Positions 1 to 10,628 of a stretch of 21,512 nt of DNA are shown in pieces (the stretch's first letter is position 1; each line of letters starts with the position of its first letter). The DNA comes from Actinidia chinensis (lineage: Eukaryota; Streptophyta; Magnoliopsida; Ericales; Actinidiaceae). A program made the position numbers and the translations under genes. Below the pieces are notes generated by a model, which worked only from the letters and a program-made list of their open reading frames with translations, did no database searches and was not told where the DNA came from. The stretch is from the NCBI GenBank assembly GCA_009663005.1, contig VIGQ01000461.1, positions 2,501 to 24,012 of the forward strand, in the 5' to 3' direction.

Positions 1-795
1 TTTTTGTCAACATTAATTGTCAAAATTAATTGGTTAAGTGGGTCATAGAAAGAGAGGGTTAACCGCGACTTTTATTAATATTTTGAGGAAAGTGCTAGTC
101 AACCGTGACTTTTATTAATTTTAGAGGAAAGTGCTAGGACGTGGCTATGAATCAAAAAGAATAGAGAAAATATTATTATACTATAGATTACACCATATTA
201 ATATTTTTTATCGGTCAAATTCATCATTTTGTAAGTTAACTAAATTAAAATATAATTTAATCATAAATTTTAATAAATTAATTTTTGATTCATAACATAG
301 AGACAAATTTTTCTAAAATGTTTATTATTATATCTATAAAAATTCATAAATAAATCATAAAAATTCATAAAATTTATCAAACATATCAATAAAAATTCAT
401 AACAAATTTATTCATTTCAAAACATCTCGTAAAAATGGCCTAAAAAATTCATAAAAAAAATCAATATGATTTATAACTAAACCAATAGAATTCATAAAAG
501 TAATTATATCCCACTTTAATTAATGAACTCCACGGTAATTAATGTTGTAAAATGGACTAAATTATTATTTAAACCACATTAATTCATAATAATGGTTATA
601 AACATTCAGAACCAAAGAAAACAATTTATAATCTAACAAATAAATTCATAAAAATAAATCCAACTTTAATTGTTAGGCTGCAATTAATGCTTTGAAATAG
701 AATAATTCATTGCTTAAAGTCACATTAATTCATAACAATAGACATAATATTTATAATCAAATCAAAATACTTATAACCAAAGCACATAAAATATT
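1..795 (+). repeat. AT-rich dispersed repeat, copy 1
   Basis: This AT-rich block is clearly homologous, in the same orientation, to 17219-18087. Shared landmarks occur in the same order: a GTCAACATT-like start, a TAGAGGAAAGTGCTAG motif, CATAACATAGAGACAA (293 onward), CTCCACGGTAATTA (528 onward) and many ATTCATAA octamers. The copies differ by frequent substitutions and small indels, so the duplication is old. No coding frame is visible. It may be a non-autonomous element, an LTR of an unrecognised old element, or one half of a segmental duplication. The left boundary may lie outside the window. Confidence 0.8.
61..140 (+). repeat. Two tandem 40-bp units inside AT-rich repeat copy 1
   Basis: Units 61-100 and 101-140 both begin AACCG(C/T)GACTTTTATTAAT and end in GAGGAAAGTGCTAG followed by two bases. 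Copy 2 of the larger repeat carries diverged versions of the same unit near 17311 and 17364, so the small array predates, or evolved with, the larger repeat. Confidence 0.75.
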
Positions 796-1299
796 AATCA
801 TAGTTATAGGCATGTTATGGAATAGTGCATAGTGAAATCAAAACCATATCTCTAACGCTTTACTTGTGCAAACCTCTGGTGAAATGTAAAGATTCAATAC
901 TAATCTTCTACGAAGGGTGCTTAAGTATCGAGCTCTACTCCGAAATTGACCCACGTGCTTAGAATATGATTCCCACGTTTATTCAATGATTACTGTGCGA
1001 CGATGTTCAGGTCAGTATATGGTTTCGATTTGTGGTATTGCTCGATTTGGGGACCCTAAATTAGAGTTTCTGAAAGCTGGGATTTTGTCATGGTTATATA
1101 AATTTGGGATGTTATTTATCTACTTTCTGCATTGTGGACATTTATAATCGATATTTTCTTTAATTGTTTTTCTTCCAATTTTTTGAAAATCTAATATACA
1201 AGTAACATTGGAGAATGATGAAAATGGTTGTGGTATCAAATCCATGAAATCAACCTTTAGACTGAAGATGTTGGCTCTGTTGGTCTATTTGTTGGGTAG
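796..1299. other. Unassigned interval
   Basis: About 500 bases without a recognisable gene or repeat. Base composition is less AT-biased than the preceding repeat. The short open frame entering the next MITE from this side does not resemble a protein I know. Confidence 0.5.
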
Positions 1300-1481
1300 T
1301 GCTAGGGGTACCCTATTTTGGGTATCCCAAAACTGCACACCTAAGAGAGAGATAGACACAAGGGGAGTGGGCCCTACACATTTGGGGTGTGCTCCATACA
1401 CTTGGGGTATGTGGGGCCACTCCTCTTGTGCTATATTCTCTTAGGTGCGCATGGGTACCCAAAATGGTTGTATCCATAGCA
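1300..1481. mobile_element. Foldback MITE of about 182 bp
   Basis: The element is one long imperfect hairpin. The left arm starts TGCTAGGGGTACCC and the reverse complement of the right end reads TGCTATGGATACAACC. Both arms then share TTTTGGGTA, GCACACCTAAGAGA-like and ACAAG(G/A)GGAGTGG blocks in the same order, meeting near 1388. No transposase is present, as expected for a non-autonomous miniature element. I could not define a clean target duplication, so the superfamily (hAT or Mutator type are options) is left open. An open frame of 78 codons that crosses it is an artefact of the hairpin. Confidence 0.75.
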
Positions 1482-1605
1482 TTTTTCATTTTTTTTATGC
1501 AGGTTCTTGGTTTTTGAGATTTTTTTTAATTGTTTGTTCAAAATTTATATATATATATATATTTTTTTTTTCTTTTTTTAATCTTTAATTATTTAATTTA
1601 GAAAA

Positions 1606-2240
1606 GGGCACGGTTAATGCCCTGAGGCTTTTTGTTGGAGCCACGACATTTTTTTACTATTTTGACATTTTTCTACTATTTTGACATTTTTATCCTCTTA
1701 TTGCACTCTCTCTCTTCGTCAATTCTTAACTCTCTCCCTGGTTCATTCTTTGTGCGCAAAACCTCTTCGTAAACCTACTTTCAATCGCCCCTTTTCTTAA
1801 CAAAAAGTATAAAGTATGAACCATGCAGCCGCCATTTTTTGGGTCAGACTCCTCGTCTACTTCCACTTACTACAGATCAGACCTACCCTTCTCTCTCCTT
1901 CGTAGATGAGTTGCCGACGATAGTAGATCTACTTGTCTTGCTCTCTCCTCTGTTTTAATACTCTAAAATGTTAGAAATTTGCCGATGAGTAACTGTCTGA
2001 GTTTCACCGATATGGTAAGTTGATGTTGACAAGCAATGGATCTAAAGAATCCATAGATTAACTGTAGCGGAGTCATACGCGCGTGCGAAACCATGGATCA
2101 GAGACTCAGAAGTTTTTGGCGAGCCTATCCCTATTTTGTCCCGCAATAGAGAAATAGGAATCGATACCTTTAAAGGGTAAAAATGTCAAATAGAACAATG
2201 TCGTGGCTCCAACATAAAGAATCCTGGCATTATCTTTTTC
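1606..2240. mobile_element. Non-autonomous Mutator-like element (635 bp)
   Basis: Imperfect terminal inverted repeats of about 80 bp bound the element. The shared block TTGGAGCCACGACATT is read on the plus strand near 1634 and on the minus strand near 2214, with TAATGCC and GACATTTTTA(T/C)CC at matching positions. Both ends begin with G. The 9-bp sequence TTTAGAAAA lies directly outside each end, at 1597-1605 and 2241-2249, which is the target-duplication length typical of Mutator-like elements. The interior (about 1700-2150) is CT-rich and GC-richer than the flanks, has no transposase and no clear coding frame. It could be a captured host fragment (Pack-MULE style), but I cannot identify a source. 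Confidence 0.8.
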
Positions 2241-2249
2241 TTTAGAAAA

Positions 2250-3244
2250 ACTGTTCACATAAGGGAAAAAAATAATTTTACTTGATTAATAAATTAGTTT
2301 TTTGTGTCTTTTGTGAAGATATAGGTCCACTTAACCCCCAAACTAGACCCATGTATTTTCAAGTCTAAACAACAAAATATATTTCCAAGTCTCCTCGCAA
2401 GTCAAGCAGAGAAAATTTATGGTATTTCATCAAGACACTTTACAAAAACCTTTATTAACTTTTTTATGAAGTCGTTTCATTTATTTTACTGGAAGATACA
2501 TATGAATTTTCTCTCACATCGATAGTGATACAACCAAATTTTAGTTAATTCGATTGTGATTTTTGTGTCAGTTTGCTCCTTGTACTTCCCTTTGTGTCAG
2601 TTTTGAAACTTTATATTTTTAAAAAAAAAAAATTGGGGTGGTTAATTTAGTCAAATTGGTAAAATTGGTTACCAAAATGGATGGAATCAATCAGTGTCCG
2701 TGTTATTCAGATAACAATTTCAGGGCAAAAACGGTAACAATACAATTATTTCTTTCTCCCATTGTGGGAATCTTCAAAATACTTATGACCCTGAGAACAC
2801 TTGTATTTTTTGGATCAAACTTTGTGGTAGGTGGAGGTAGACAAAAAATTCAATGTTGTTGTAACTAGTGAAAAACCATCCATTTCTCTTCTTCATCCAC
2901 ACCACCATCCCATCAACACCATGAAACCACCTCCTGATCCCCAACCACCCCCATGTCCTTTCTTATGGTAACCATATCCCACGAAACAAGTGCATTTTAA
3001 TATCCGAAACAGAAAATTTAATCCCTCGCTGTTAAGGATAAAAAAAAGGGAGATTTACTGGGAATTCCCCCCTGCCCCCTAAAAATTTTGAATATTTAAC
3101 TCCTTGGTGGTGTTGAACCCTTAACTAGGAATGATAACCAAACATGAACAAATACATCAGAAATCCCCTGACCCATTTTCTGATTCACTAAACTATTCAA
3201 TAAACTTCCCAAGGCTGGTCCTAGTCTCCTTGCTTGGGCCTCCC
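2250..3244. other. Unassigned interval left of the retrotransposon nest
   Basis: Roughly 1 kb, mostly AT-rich, with an A-run near 2618 and a CA/CC-rich stretch near 2890-2965. Short open frames are present but none resembles a known protein, and there is no codon-biased stretch. It looks like neutral flanking DNA or unrecognised repeat debris. Confidence 0.5.
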
Positions 3245-3350
3245 TGTTGTGCTCTCAAAACTAATAACCGATAATACACACACAAAAGACAATTAAAAAT
3301 TACGTGGTCGGCCCAACGAGGCCTACTTCCACAGAGACCAATAGAACAAT
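3245..3350 (-). repeat. Copia 3' LTR, distal segment (R/U5 end)
   Basis: On the minus strand this segment carries the GGAAGTAGGCCTC...GGGCCGACCACGTAA arrangement common near the end of plant copia LTRs and finishes GAGAGCACAACA, a CA terminus. It continues directly across the chromovirus into 12442-12864: the six bases AACAAT end this segment (3345-3350) and restart at 12442. No primer-binding site follows the CA end on the minus strand, which fits a 3' rather than a 5' LTR. Confidence 0.7.
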
Positions 3351-5188
3351 TGTAACGGCCCTCAATTTTCTGTATCGACATCAAAAAATTAAAATTCTAA
3401 AATAAAACCATTTAAGTATCCCAATTAGGCTTTCAAAAGTCCAACTCCATACAATAACGAGTCCAAAACGCATCACTCTTCCAAAAGAAAAGTATAAGTT
3501 TAAAGTTAAGTGTTTACATCATTTTCATAAGTCAAAGAATAGAATTAAGAGTTACAAGAACATTTCTCCCAAAAAATAAATAACATGGAGATGCTACCAC
3601 AATCAGGCCAAAGTAGCTGTCAAAAATATGAGATATGCAACGTCAAGCACTCCCTTCCATGATCAGACGAGGTTTTTACATGATAGGATGAGCCAAAACC
3701 CAGTCGAAAAAAAAACCTCTACAACCGATATAATGATCGATAATTGATATGAGCATGCTTCGAAGAAACAAGGAAGGAATAAATAATAAGAACCTGAGTA
3801 AGAAAAAAGGAATAAGGTATCAAATGACGCCAAAGTGTATCACAGAAAAAGGAAGACGGTGTCTGCTGTTATCCCAAGGTTGTCCAAGTGTCTCAAAGAA
3901 CTGTGTCATTTCTAAGGAAAACTCAAAAAGTTTAATTCAAAATGTCTACCACGTGTACTCACACCATAAACCTCAAACTTTTTTTTTTTTTCAAACCATT
4001 ACTATCATTTTCTTTCCCAAATTTCACTATAGGACAACTTGCGTACAAATTTCACTATAGGAACTTGGGTTCCTCGCCGGATGTCATGGGCTCCGTACAC
4101 CCCCTGCCGGGATTTCATAGGCTCGTGTACACCCCCGCCGGATTTCCAAGGCTCCGTACACATGCCCGAGGACTCACCGAATGGGGCCTCGGTAATTACT
4201 TACTTTACTTATTCCCAAACTTTCCTCTTGTGGTTGTGGAATTTAAACACTCAAACCAAAGTAAACACAACCGCAAAAAATTAGCTTAAAAACTGAGTAA
4301 ATTTCAACACAAAAAACAAGATACCAAAACACAACAAAAATTGTGCAAATTTTAAGCACAAATAAGATTACAAACGTAGCGGAAAATGGGCAGCAAACAA
4401 CAGAGCCCGAAAATGCAGCAAAAAACTGAATCGAAAACAAGGGAAACATGCTCATTTCGTCATTGCAAGTTTCAACGTGACTCAAGTGTTCAAAAGTTTC
4501 GGTGGGTACAAAAACACACAAAGGGGCCTCAATCATCCATTCTAAAACAACAACATTAAGGATCAAGGGATATCCATGAACAAATTTTCGAATTTAAAAA
4601 AGCAAAAAAGTGGGTTTGCAGCAAAAATCCAACCCAAACACGAAATTAAACTGGAAAGAGGAAGCACAATCAATTAATGAAGATAGAGGAAGGAGAAATT
4701 TTTCCTACATCAAGGGGATTTTGCTAGCAATCCACAAAAAATCAAGGCCCTTAGCCTTCAACAAACCTCTAATCCCAAAATTGAGATAAAGGGTTGAATT
4801 GAAACGAGTACGATTCGAGCTACAATGCGCGTGTAGGAGATGGATTTTGATTCTGGGGTCTGAAGTAGTTTAAGTATGGGAAGTATTGTTGGAGGTGGAG
4901 GTGAAGAAAAATGGGGGAGAGGAGGAGAGAGAGGTGGGGGAATCGACAGATTTGGGGGGGGAGGAGACTGATTTTATTCTCTTTTTTTTCTCCCCCTCTC
5001 TTTCCAATTTAAAGGTAAAATTACAATAATCCCCCCCTCATTTCCAATTGTGAAACCAAATGGGTCCCCAAACTCTAAATTTTTAATGTTTTACATGTCA
5101 ACTTAAACTTTCTGAAACCCATTTCCAAATAAAATCTGTCAACTTTATTTTCATAATAGTGATAAAAAAAAATATACGGGTCCTTACA
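3351..5188 (-). repeat. Chromovirus 3' LTR (1838 bp)
   Basis: Starts TGTAACGG and ends GGTCCTTACA on the plus strand, aligned along its length with 10629-12441. Conserved blocks include AATAACGAGTCCAAAACGCA, a CCGG-rich small array (4067-4175), a GTACGATTCGAGCTA-like block and a G/A-rich tract at 4905-4970 that is pyrimidine-rich on the coding strand. Differences from the other LTR are largely one-base indels. By element orientation this is the 3' copy and would supply polyadenylation signals; no single signal stands out. Confidence 0.92.
4067..4175 (+). repeat. Array of about three ~31-bp units in the chromovirus 3' LTR
   Basis: Each unit reads roughly CGCCGGATTTCATGGGCTCCGTACACCC, with variants. 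The units are GC-rich within an AT-rich LTR. The homologous place in the other LTR (11325-11445) holds about four units, so unit number changed after insertion or was misassembled. Confidence 0.75.
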
Positions 5189-5201
5189 TCCTTCCCTCCT
5201 T
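5189..5201 (-). promoter_or_regulatory. Polypurine tract of the chromovirus
   Basis: On the minus strand AAGGAGGGAAGGA lies directly before the TGTAAGGACC start of the 3' LTR. Position and composition are those of the plus-strand DNA primer of LTR retrotransposons. An A-to-T-rich stretch precedes it. Confidence 0.85.
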
Positions 5202-5358
5202 AAAAAAAAATTTGTCCTCAAAAATTCATTGTCTCAATGACTTAACAAATCAAACAGTAGTAATTTTGCAAGCTATGCAACATGTATTCGACCCCCCCCC
5301 CAACGTATCCAACTTGTTACTACACAAACCAAGTAAAGATGCGAATATAAAAAAATAC

Positions 5359-6870
5359 TCACAAATTTAAGTGGCCCAAAATTAAGTTCGGATACTTCTC
5401 TTCTCAATCTCGTCCTCCCTTTCCATGTTGAACTCCTCGCTACCAAAGTTATTCCACAAAATCCTCAATAGTCGGATAGTTTTACCCCCGTAACACTTTC
5501 CCCTAGAATCCACCACCCGTTATCGGCCTCAAGCTCTAATTTGCGACCACTCAAGCACATGTACAGATCGGTTCGTATTTCGTCAACAATGGAAACAGAA
5601 CACGTTGTGGAACACCTGATAGTTTTTGGTGGTAATGCCCAAACGATACGCAAATTCATAATACGCTCTATGATATCGAATGGCCAATTGTAGCGACGGT
5701 GATAGTTTACCCCCACGTCCAAATCTATGTAAACACCGGAGCGGTGTGATGGTGGTGGGTGATATCTTGAGAAACACATGATATCCCACGTACTTCAAAG
5801 ATAACGGTCGTCTACGTCGATCGAGCATTAACTCTTGTGACGGCTTTGAGCGTGTCAATAAGTCGTTGACGAATTACCTTGACCTTTTCTTGTGGTTCCG
5901 TTTGCGTGCCTTAAGTATCTTGCTAATCAAACATGCTTTCAGCTGTTCTCAGCTACTAACTCAGGTCCCACAACGGTTGCCTCACCCAACTCGGTCCAAT
6001 ACACAGGCGGATCTACATGGCCTACCATACAAGGCCGCATAAGGTGCCATTTCGATGGCTGATGGGTAAGCTATTGTTTACGAGAATTCGACCAAGGATA
6101 GATGATCTCCCAAACCCCGAAAGTTCCAACACACACGCTCCGGTAAAATATCCTCTAAGATTGGATCGTCCTCTTAGATTGTCATCGGTTTGTGGATGAA
6201 TGCGGTTGTGCTAAGCAACAAAGGCTAGTGCCAAGACAAATTGTAGCCTTGCCAACAACGAGCGTGAAACGCGGGTCCCTATCGGAAACAATAGAGACAT
6301 GAACCCCATGAAAGTCGAACGATCTCTCGAATATAAAAAATGACTAAGTAGTCTTCGATTGAATTCGGTAACAAATTGAATCGGGTTTAACAGTCGCAGT
6401 CTTGTCAATCGGTCACAACCAAACCCAAATGGCATCGTGCCATCTCGAAGAGTTTCGGCAAACCCGAACGAAATCCATAGTCACGTGCTCCCATTTCCAC
6501 TCGGATACCGGTAACGGGTGTAGCTCTTCCCGCCGGTCGTTGATGTCCGCCTTCACTTGTGACATGTCAAATACTTGGAAAACAAAGATAGCGACGTCCC
6601 TTCTTATTCCCAGCCACCAAAATTGCTTACAAGATTTCATGGTACATTTTTTTTTCCACATGGATGTAGGCTAAAGGAGAATGGTGGAACTATCGTCAAA
6701 ATTTCCTCTCGACATGCGATTGGCGCAAACAACTTTCCTTGGAAATGGATACTGTGATCGGCATTGAATACTCCAACCTCACTAAAATTCCCCGAAGAAA
6801 AACTTAGTACGAAGTACACCCGTTTCATCGTATCTTGTTGAGCGTCTACTACTCGAGTTTAAGGGTGGAA
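5359..6870 (-). pseudogene. pol: Integrase with C-terminal chromodomain-like tail (chromovirus pol, 3' part)
   Basis: Integrase inserts the DNA copy into the host genome. The clearest stretch is at 6413-6661, where SEWKWEHVTMDFV carries the first catalytic aspartate, preceded by the end of the zinc-binding region (VFDMSQVKAD; the expected cysteine pair is damaged). A DRDPRFT-like block with the second aspartate region lies near 6255-6295, and a HPQTD block near 6180-6200. Further on come LSLKYVGYHVFLKISP (5770-5830), a VHVLEW-like stretch near 5550 and a RILWNNFGSEEFNMER stretch (5410-5470). That last piece resembles the chromodomain-type tail of chromoviruses, thought to guide integration to particular chromatin. 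A stop near 5359 ends the polyprotein in one frame. Multiple frameshifts separate these blocks, so this is a pseudogene. Confidence 0.85.
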
Positions 6871-6989
6871 TGGGGGACGTTAGGTTTGCACAAAGGTAAC
6901 TCCCTCGACTGAAGCTCCTCGCAATTGTAACGCGTTAAAAACCCAAGTCTCGCCACCATCCTCCACTCCTCAATGAACTAAAATCCACA

Positions 6990-7740
6990 AGCTTGCCGAT
7001 GTCCTACTTAACGCATCCCGCTACCACATTCGCCTTCCCGGAGGGTATTGTAAATCATCACAAGTCGTAATCCTATAAGTGTTCCATCCAACGTCGTTGT
7101 CTCAAATATTTAGTTCTTTTTGTGAAACTAAATATTTCAAACTTTTGTGATCTGAAAATACTTCAAACTTTCGCCATTAAAGGGTTAGTTTCGCCAAACT
7201 TTTCAAAGCAAAAACGATGGCCGCAAGTTCACAAGTCGTGTGTGGGGTAGTTACGTCATGTGTTCTTAAGGTTGTCGTGACCATACGCTAACCACGATTT
7301 CCAGTTGGCATTCAACACGCACCCAAGCCCTCCCGCAAAGCGTCACAATTACACCGAATAACCAAATTCCCCGCCGGGTACAATCAAAATAGGCGCCTAG
7401 TCAAAATGGTTTCAACTCCTTTTTAAAAGCACTCACACTTGTCAGTTCCATACATGTGTCCCATTTCGTGTCAACCTATAGTTCATAGGTGCTGTAGGCG
7501 CAGAGAAATCCTAATGATGAAACCGACGATTTAATACCCAGCCAAGCCCAAAAAATCCGAATCTCAAACAACACTTTTTGGGCGTTCACAATGTTAAAAT
7601 TTAAAAACCGATTATATCTTTGACGGATCTCGACAAAACCCCATCCTCGATACCACATGACCCAAGACTTTACCTCGGGATAGCCCTAAAACTCGCACTT
7701 ACTAGCTTAGATATAGTCGATGCTCCCTCACGAGTTCAAG
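6990..7740 (-). pseudogene. pol: RNase H region of chromovirus pol
   Basis: RNase H removes the RNA strand during reverse transcription. On the minus strand LGHVVS (about 7640-7660) and FLGLAGY-like wording just after it mark the connection downstream of RT. Further along, the sequence at 7200-7255 encodes, across frames, the block containing ...THDL...LAAIVFAL, and 7100-7165 encodes the DHKSLKY neighbourhood, both standard in Ty3/gypsy RNase H. No open frame covers more than a fraction of the domain. Catalytic residues cannot be judged safely because frames shift repeatedly. Confidence 0.75.
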
Positions 7741-7744
7741 AACA

Positions 7745-8385
7745 ATGGATTAGGTGGGATGTGTTCTCTTCGGAAGGGAGTAAACAAGGGATATCATCGA
7801 CGAAAAACAAAACAAACCGATCAAGATCGGCACTGGAAGATGCGATTCATCAAATCCATGAAAGGGGCAGGAGCATTAGTGAGGCCAAAATGGAATAACA
7901 ACAAACTCATTAATGACCATATTCAGGTACGGAAAGCGATTTTAGGAATCTCCTCCCGACGAACCCTCAATGTGGTGATACCGAACCTCAATCAATCTTA
8001 GGAAAAAACAAGTCGCACCTCGACAGTTGGTCAAACAAATCATCAATTCTAGGCATGGGATACTTGTTCTAACAGTGACACGATTGAGTTTACGGTAATC
8101 AATACATAAACGGAGTGAGTGACCATCTTTCTTTTGAAGCAAATATGGTCGGAGCTCCCCATGGCGAAAGTACTAGGACGAAATAAAACCCCAGTCTTGT
8201 AATTCTTGTAATTTGAAGTTTTCAACTCTCTCAAACTCGGCCGGTGCGAATCGATAAGGTGGCATTGAAATAGGTGCGGTACCCGGTAACTAAGTCTATC
8301 GTGAACTCAACCTCCGTTCGGGTGGCCAAAACCCGGTAAACTCTTCCGGAAATATGTACGGGAAAGTCATAAACCAACCTCGACA
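7745..8385 (-). pseudogene. pol: Reverse transcriptase of chromovirus pol
   Basis: RT copies element RNA into DNA. The stretch at 7942-8142 reads LQKKDGHSLRLCIDYRKLNR, the usual Ty3/gypsy RT block, followed by an ELMICLTN version of the IDDLFDQL region. At 7845-7900 FGLTNAPAPFMDLMNRIF is readable in one frame. The catalytic FVDD motif is encoded at 7793-7804, so the active-site codons survive. The N-terminal side near 8340-8385 encodes a FPEEFTGF-like piece. Frameshifts between the blocks break the protein. Upstream lies the protease and downstream RNase H, as in all Ty3/gypsy elements. Confidence 0.9.
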
Positions 8386-8559
8386 ATTCTCCACGAGGTC
8401 GACAAGTCCTCGTCTAGTGTCAAACTAGCCCAACAAGTAAGCAATCGACCCTTTTCCGCAGCTCATACAAGGTATGGTCAAATAGGACTCTTGACGTGCC
8501 AGAAAAAATTCAAGGCAAACCCCCTCTAGTGTACCATACGGACTCGGACGTTTGAAACA

Positions 8560-8870
8560 ATCAATGGCGCACGATGAGGTCGAAGCCACGGACCCTACCC
8601 AATACTATGAAGTAAAACACAAAGGGTTGTGGTGACTAAAATAACCAACTCACACCCCCCGACCTAACGGTCCAACGGCATTCTACCATCTATGCAGCGT
8701 CGGTCGACAAACAAAGAGGGTTTTAAGCTCCCTCAGTTTTTAAACCAAAACAAGTACAAAGATTGCGGCAATGAAAGAATGCGATGCTCCGGAAAAATAA
8801 GGACTCCAGCAAAGGAGTTGATAAAAGAAATGACTATCACATTAGAAGCTCTAGAGTTGCAGTAGCAATA
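8560..8870 (-). pseudogene. pol: Aspartic protease of chromovirus pol
   Basis: The protease cleaves the gag-pol polyprotein. On the minus strand, 8763-8796 encodes SGASHSFIA across the expected flap-side context; the codon for the catalytic aspartate directly before it is disrupted, the sequence reading TTTTTCCGGAGC. A GFDLI block near 8575-8590 corresponds to the second conserved protease segment. A proline- and alanine-rich linker joins it to the gag zinc knuckle. Assignment rests on these motifs and on position between gag and RT. Confidence 0.7.
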
Positions 8871-9109
8871 ACAGGCGGAGGCGGTGGTGGTGTTGCAGCC
8901 GTAGTGACCGCAAAAAAAAACCCTACCTTGCTGTAGTCGGATTCGATGACAGGAAGAACTGGCTCCAACGGTCGCCCTGTGGTCCATTGAACAGTAGTTA
9001 GTCTGATGGTAGTGTGTTTGACTCTGTGTCCTCTGCTGATTGCTGACCAAAACTCTGAACCCCGACCCGGTTATGTGAACGAAACCAGACGTCACTACGT
9101 GCACCCATT

Positions 9110-10336
9110 TCTGTGGCAATATACCTAGCCACGTGGCCAAAGCACACCACACCCAAGCAAGCACCTGGTTGTCTTGAAGAACGCGGTGGGGTGGAGGAGG
9201 TCTAAGCTTATGATGGAGTCTGTGGACAATTTTTGAGCCATCATATGGGACCCTATTGGCAAACATTGTGGCAAGTGATACGTGAGGTCTCGACGAGTGT
9301 CCCCCAAAACCCGTAGAAGAAAAAGGTGCCATGAAACTCACTGGACATGAGTAGGTTGGAGAATCCCTCGTTCTCTTCCTACTTTGACTTCCTGAATGCA
9401 GATGCCATGGCCCCACTTCCCATAGATTTGCCTACCCTAATTGCCCTGTCCATTCCTCACATCTCTCCTAGGAAGCTCAAAGGTCTTGCCCTAGAAGGCA
9501 CAATCTCGGTAAAAAACTTTCAACCTCGCCTACTCATAAACAAGCCTCCGCCTAACACCAATGAATGCAAACCCCGTTTCTCAAACCGACAACCATTCTT
9601 TTCTTCGGTATTCACCAACTCCGGTTTGCAAAGCGACGATTTAAAGCTTGGTATTGCCGTAAAGTATTCGGACCGAGAGAGAGTCATAGTACCTTGCTAA
9701 ATTTCTCAAATCTTGTCCCTCAATTGTCGCGGATTTAGGACTGGGGAAATATGGATCTCAAAAACATCTTCTCAAATTCGGCCCACGTAGGTGTCTCAAT
9801 ATCCGGTGCCTCAACAGTTTTCGCTGACTCTCGCAACCCTCCTGCATCAAGACGTTGCTGACCTACAACGGAATTCACCACCATTAATTAGCTTACCCAC
9901 TCAATTGGGCAAAGCCAAAAGATGCACCCTCTGTTGTCATCGTTAATAACTAGTACGTTGAAAAAGTTTTCAGATCTGGCAAGCCAATGGTTGGCTACCA
10001 AGGGATCTTTAGTACTCGACCCATTAAAGCTTGGGGGGGTTCATCCGGCGGGAAAATCCTTTAGTGATCTCCCGCGCTGTGATTCGGGCTAGACCAGGTT
10101 GGTTTAGGAATATTGGCAGCGGCAAGTGCGCAAACAAAGTTCACGACGAATGGTTTGGAGTGCCAGTACCCCCCGGATATTCCCTTCTTCTTCCAATCTG
10201 GCACCTCTACCACCCGGGAATTCCCGTCATGTTGACTACCCTCATTCTTGTAACATCGTATCTAGACCACGGCCTCTAGGGCCCTCTAAGCTAGATTGTT
10301 AGCCTACCTCGGCCTAGGCTTTTCTTGCTGCGGCAT
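9110..10336 (-). pseudogene. gag: Chromovirus gag with zinc knuckle
   Basis: Gag forms the virus-like particle and binds element RNA. A candidate start ATG (complement of 10334-10336) opens MPQQEKPRPR. Blocks with the wording of the Ty3/gypsy retrotransposon gag family follow in scattered frames: SFNGSSTKDPLVANHWLA near 9985-10040, then TWAEFEKMFLRSIFPQS near 9750-9800, and an RFEKGL-like piece. A CCHC zinc knuckle is readable at 9115-9162 with one frame change: CLLGCGV, then GHVAR and a tyrosine. Stops and frameshifts are frequent. A 227-codon open frame over 8733-9416 mixes gag and protease frames and should not be taken as a native protein. Confidence 0.8.
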
Positions 10337-10609
10337 GATTCAATAAGAATATAAGAAATAAAGATAATTTAATTCACAGTGATCAAAATGAGGTCAAAGC
10401 CTCCAACATAGTCCCAACATCGGAAAAATAAACTCACACCATGCTCCAAGCTAGTGTGAAATGAAAATGCTACGGACAATGCGCAATGTCCATGGAATGT
10501 CACACAAGTAACCATAATGAGAAAACGTGATTTTCATGAAGACGGGTGGTATTGTAATGGTTAAGCCCGAGACTGTAGTCTCACATGGTCTCAAAAGTGT
10601 TTCGAGGCC

Positions 10610-10625
10610 TATGACTCTGATACCA
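10610..10625 (-). promoter_or_regulatory. Primer-binding site, initiator-Met tRNA type
   Basis: On the minus strand TGGTATCAGAGTCATA starts three bases after the CA end of the 5' LTR. TGGTATCAGAG is the complement of the 3' end of plant initiator-methionine tRNA and primes minus-strand DNA synthesis in most plant LTR retrotransposons. The site fixes the element orientation independently of the coding traces. Confidence 0.92.
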
Positions 10626-10628
10626 AGT

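Noticed and set aside
1208..1444. 78-codon plus-strand frame as a gene
   Set aside because: It runs through the foldback MITE, whose hairpin sequence supplies most of its length.
850..1505. Host gene leader with splice sites (AGGTCAGTATATGG near 1009, TTTATGCAGGTTC near 1495)
   Set aside because: Splice-like words alone are common by chance; no coding exon is found on either side.
8733..9416. Longest open frame (227 codons, minus strand) as a host gene
   Set aside because: It overlaps the chromovirus gag/protease region, contains only part of the zinc knuckle in frame, and reads as a mix of gag, linker and protease out of frame.
10610..10625. tRNA gene fragment
   Set aside because: Only the complement of a tRNA 3' end is present next to an LTR, so it is a primer-binding site.
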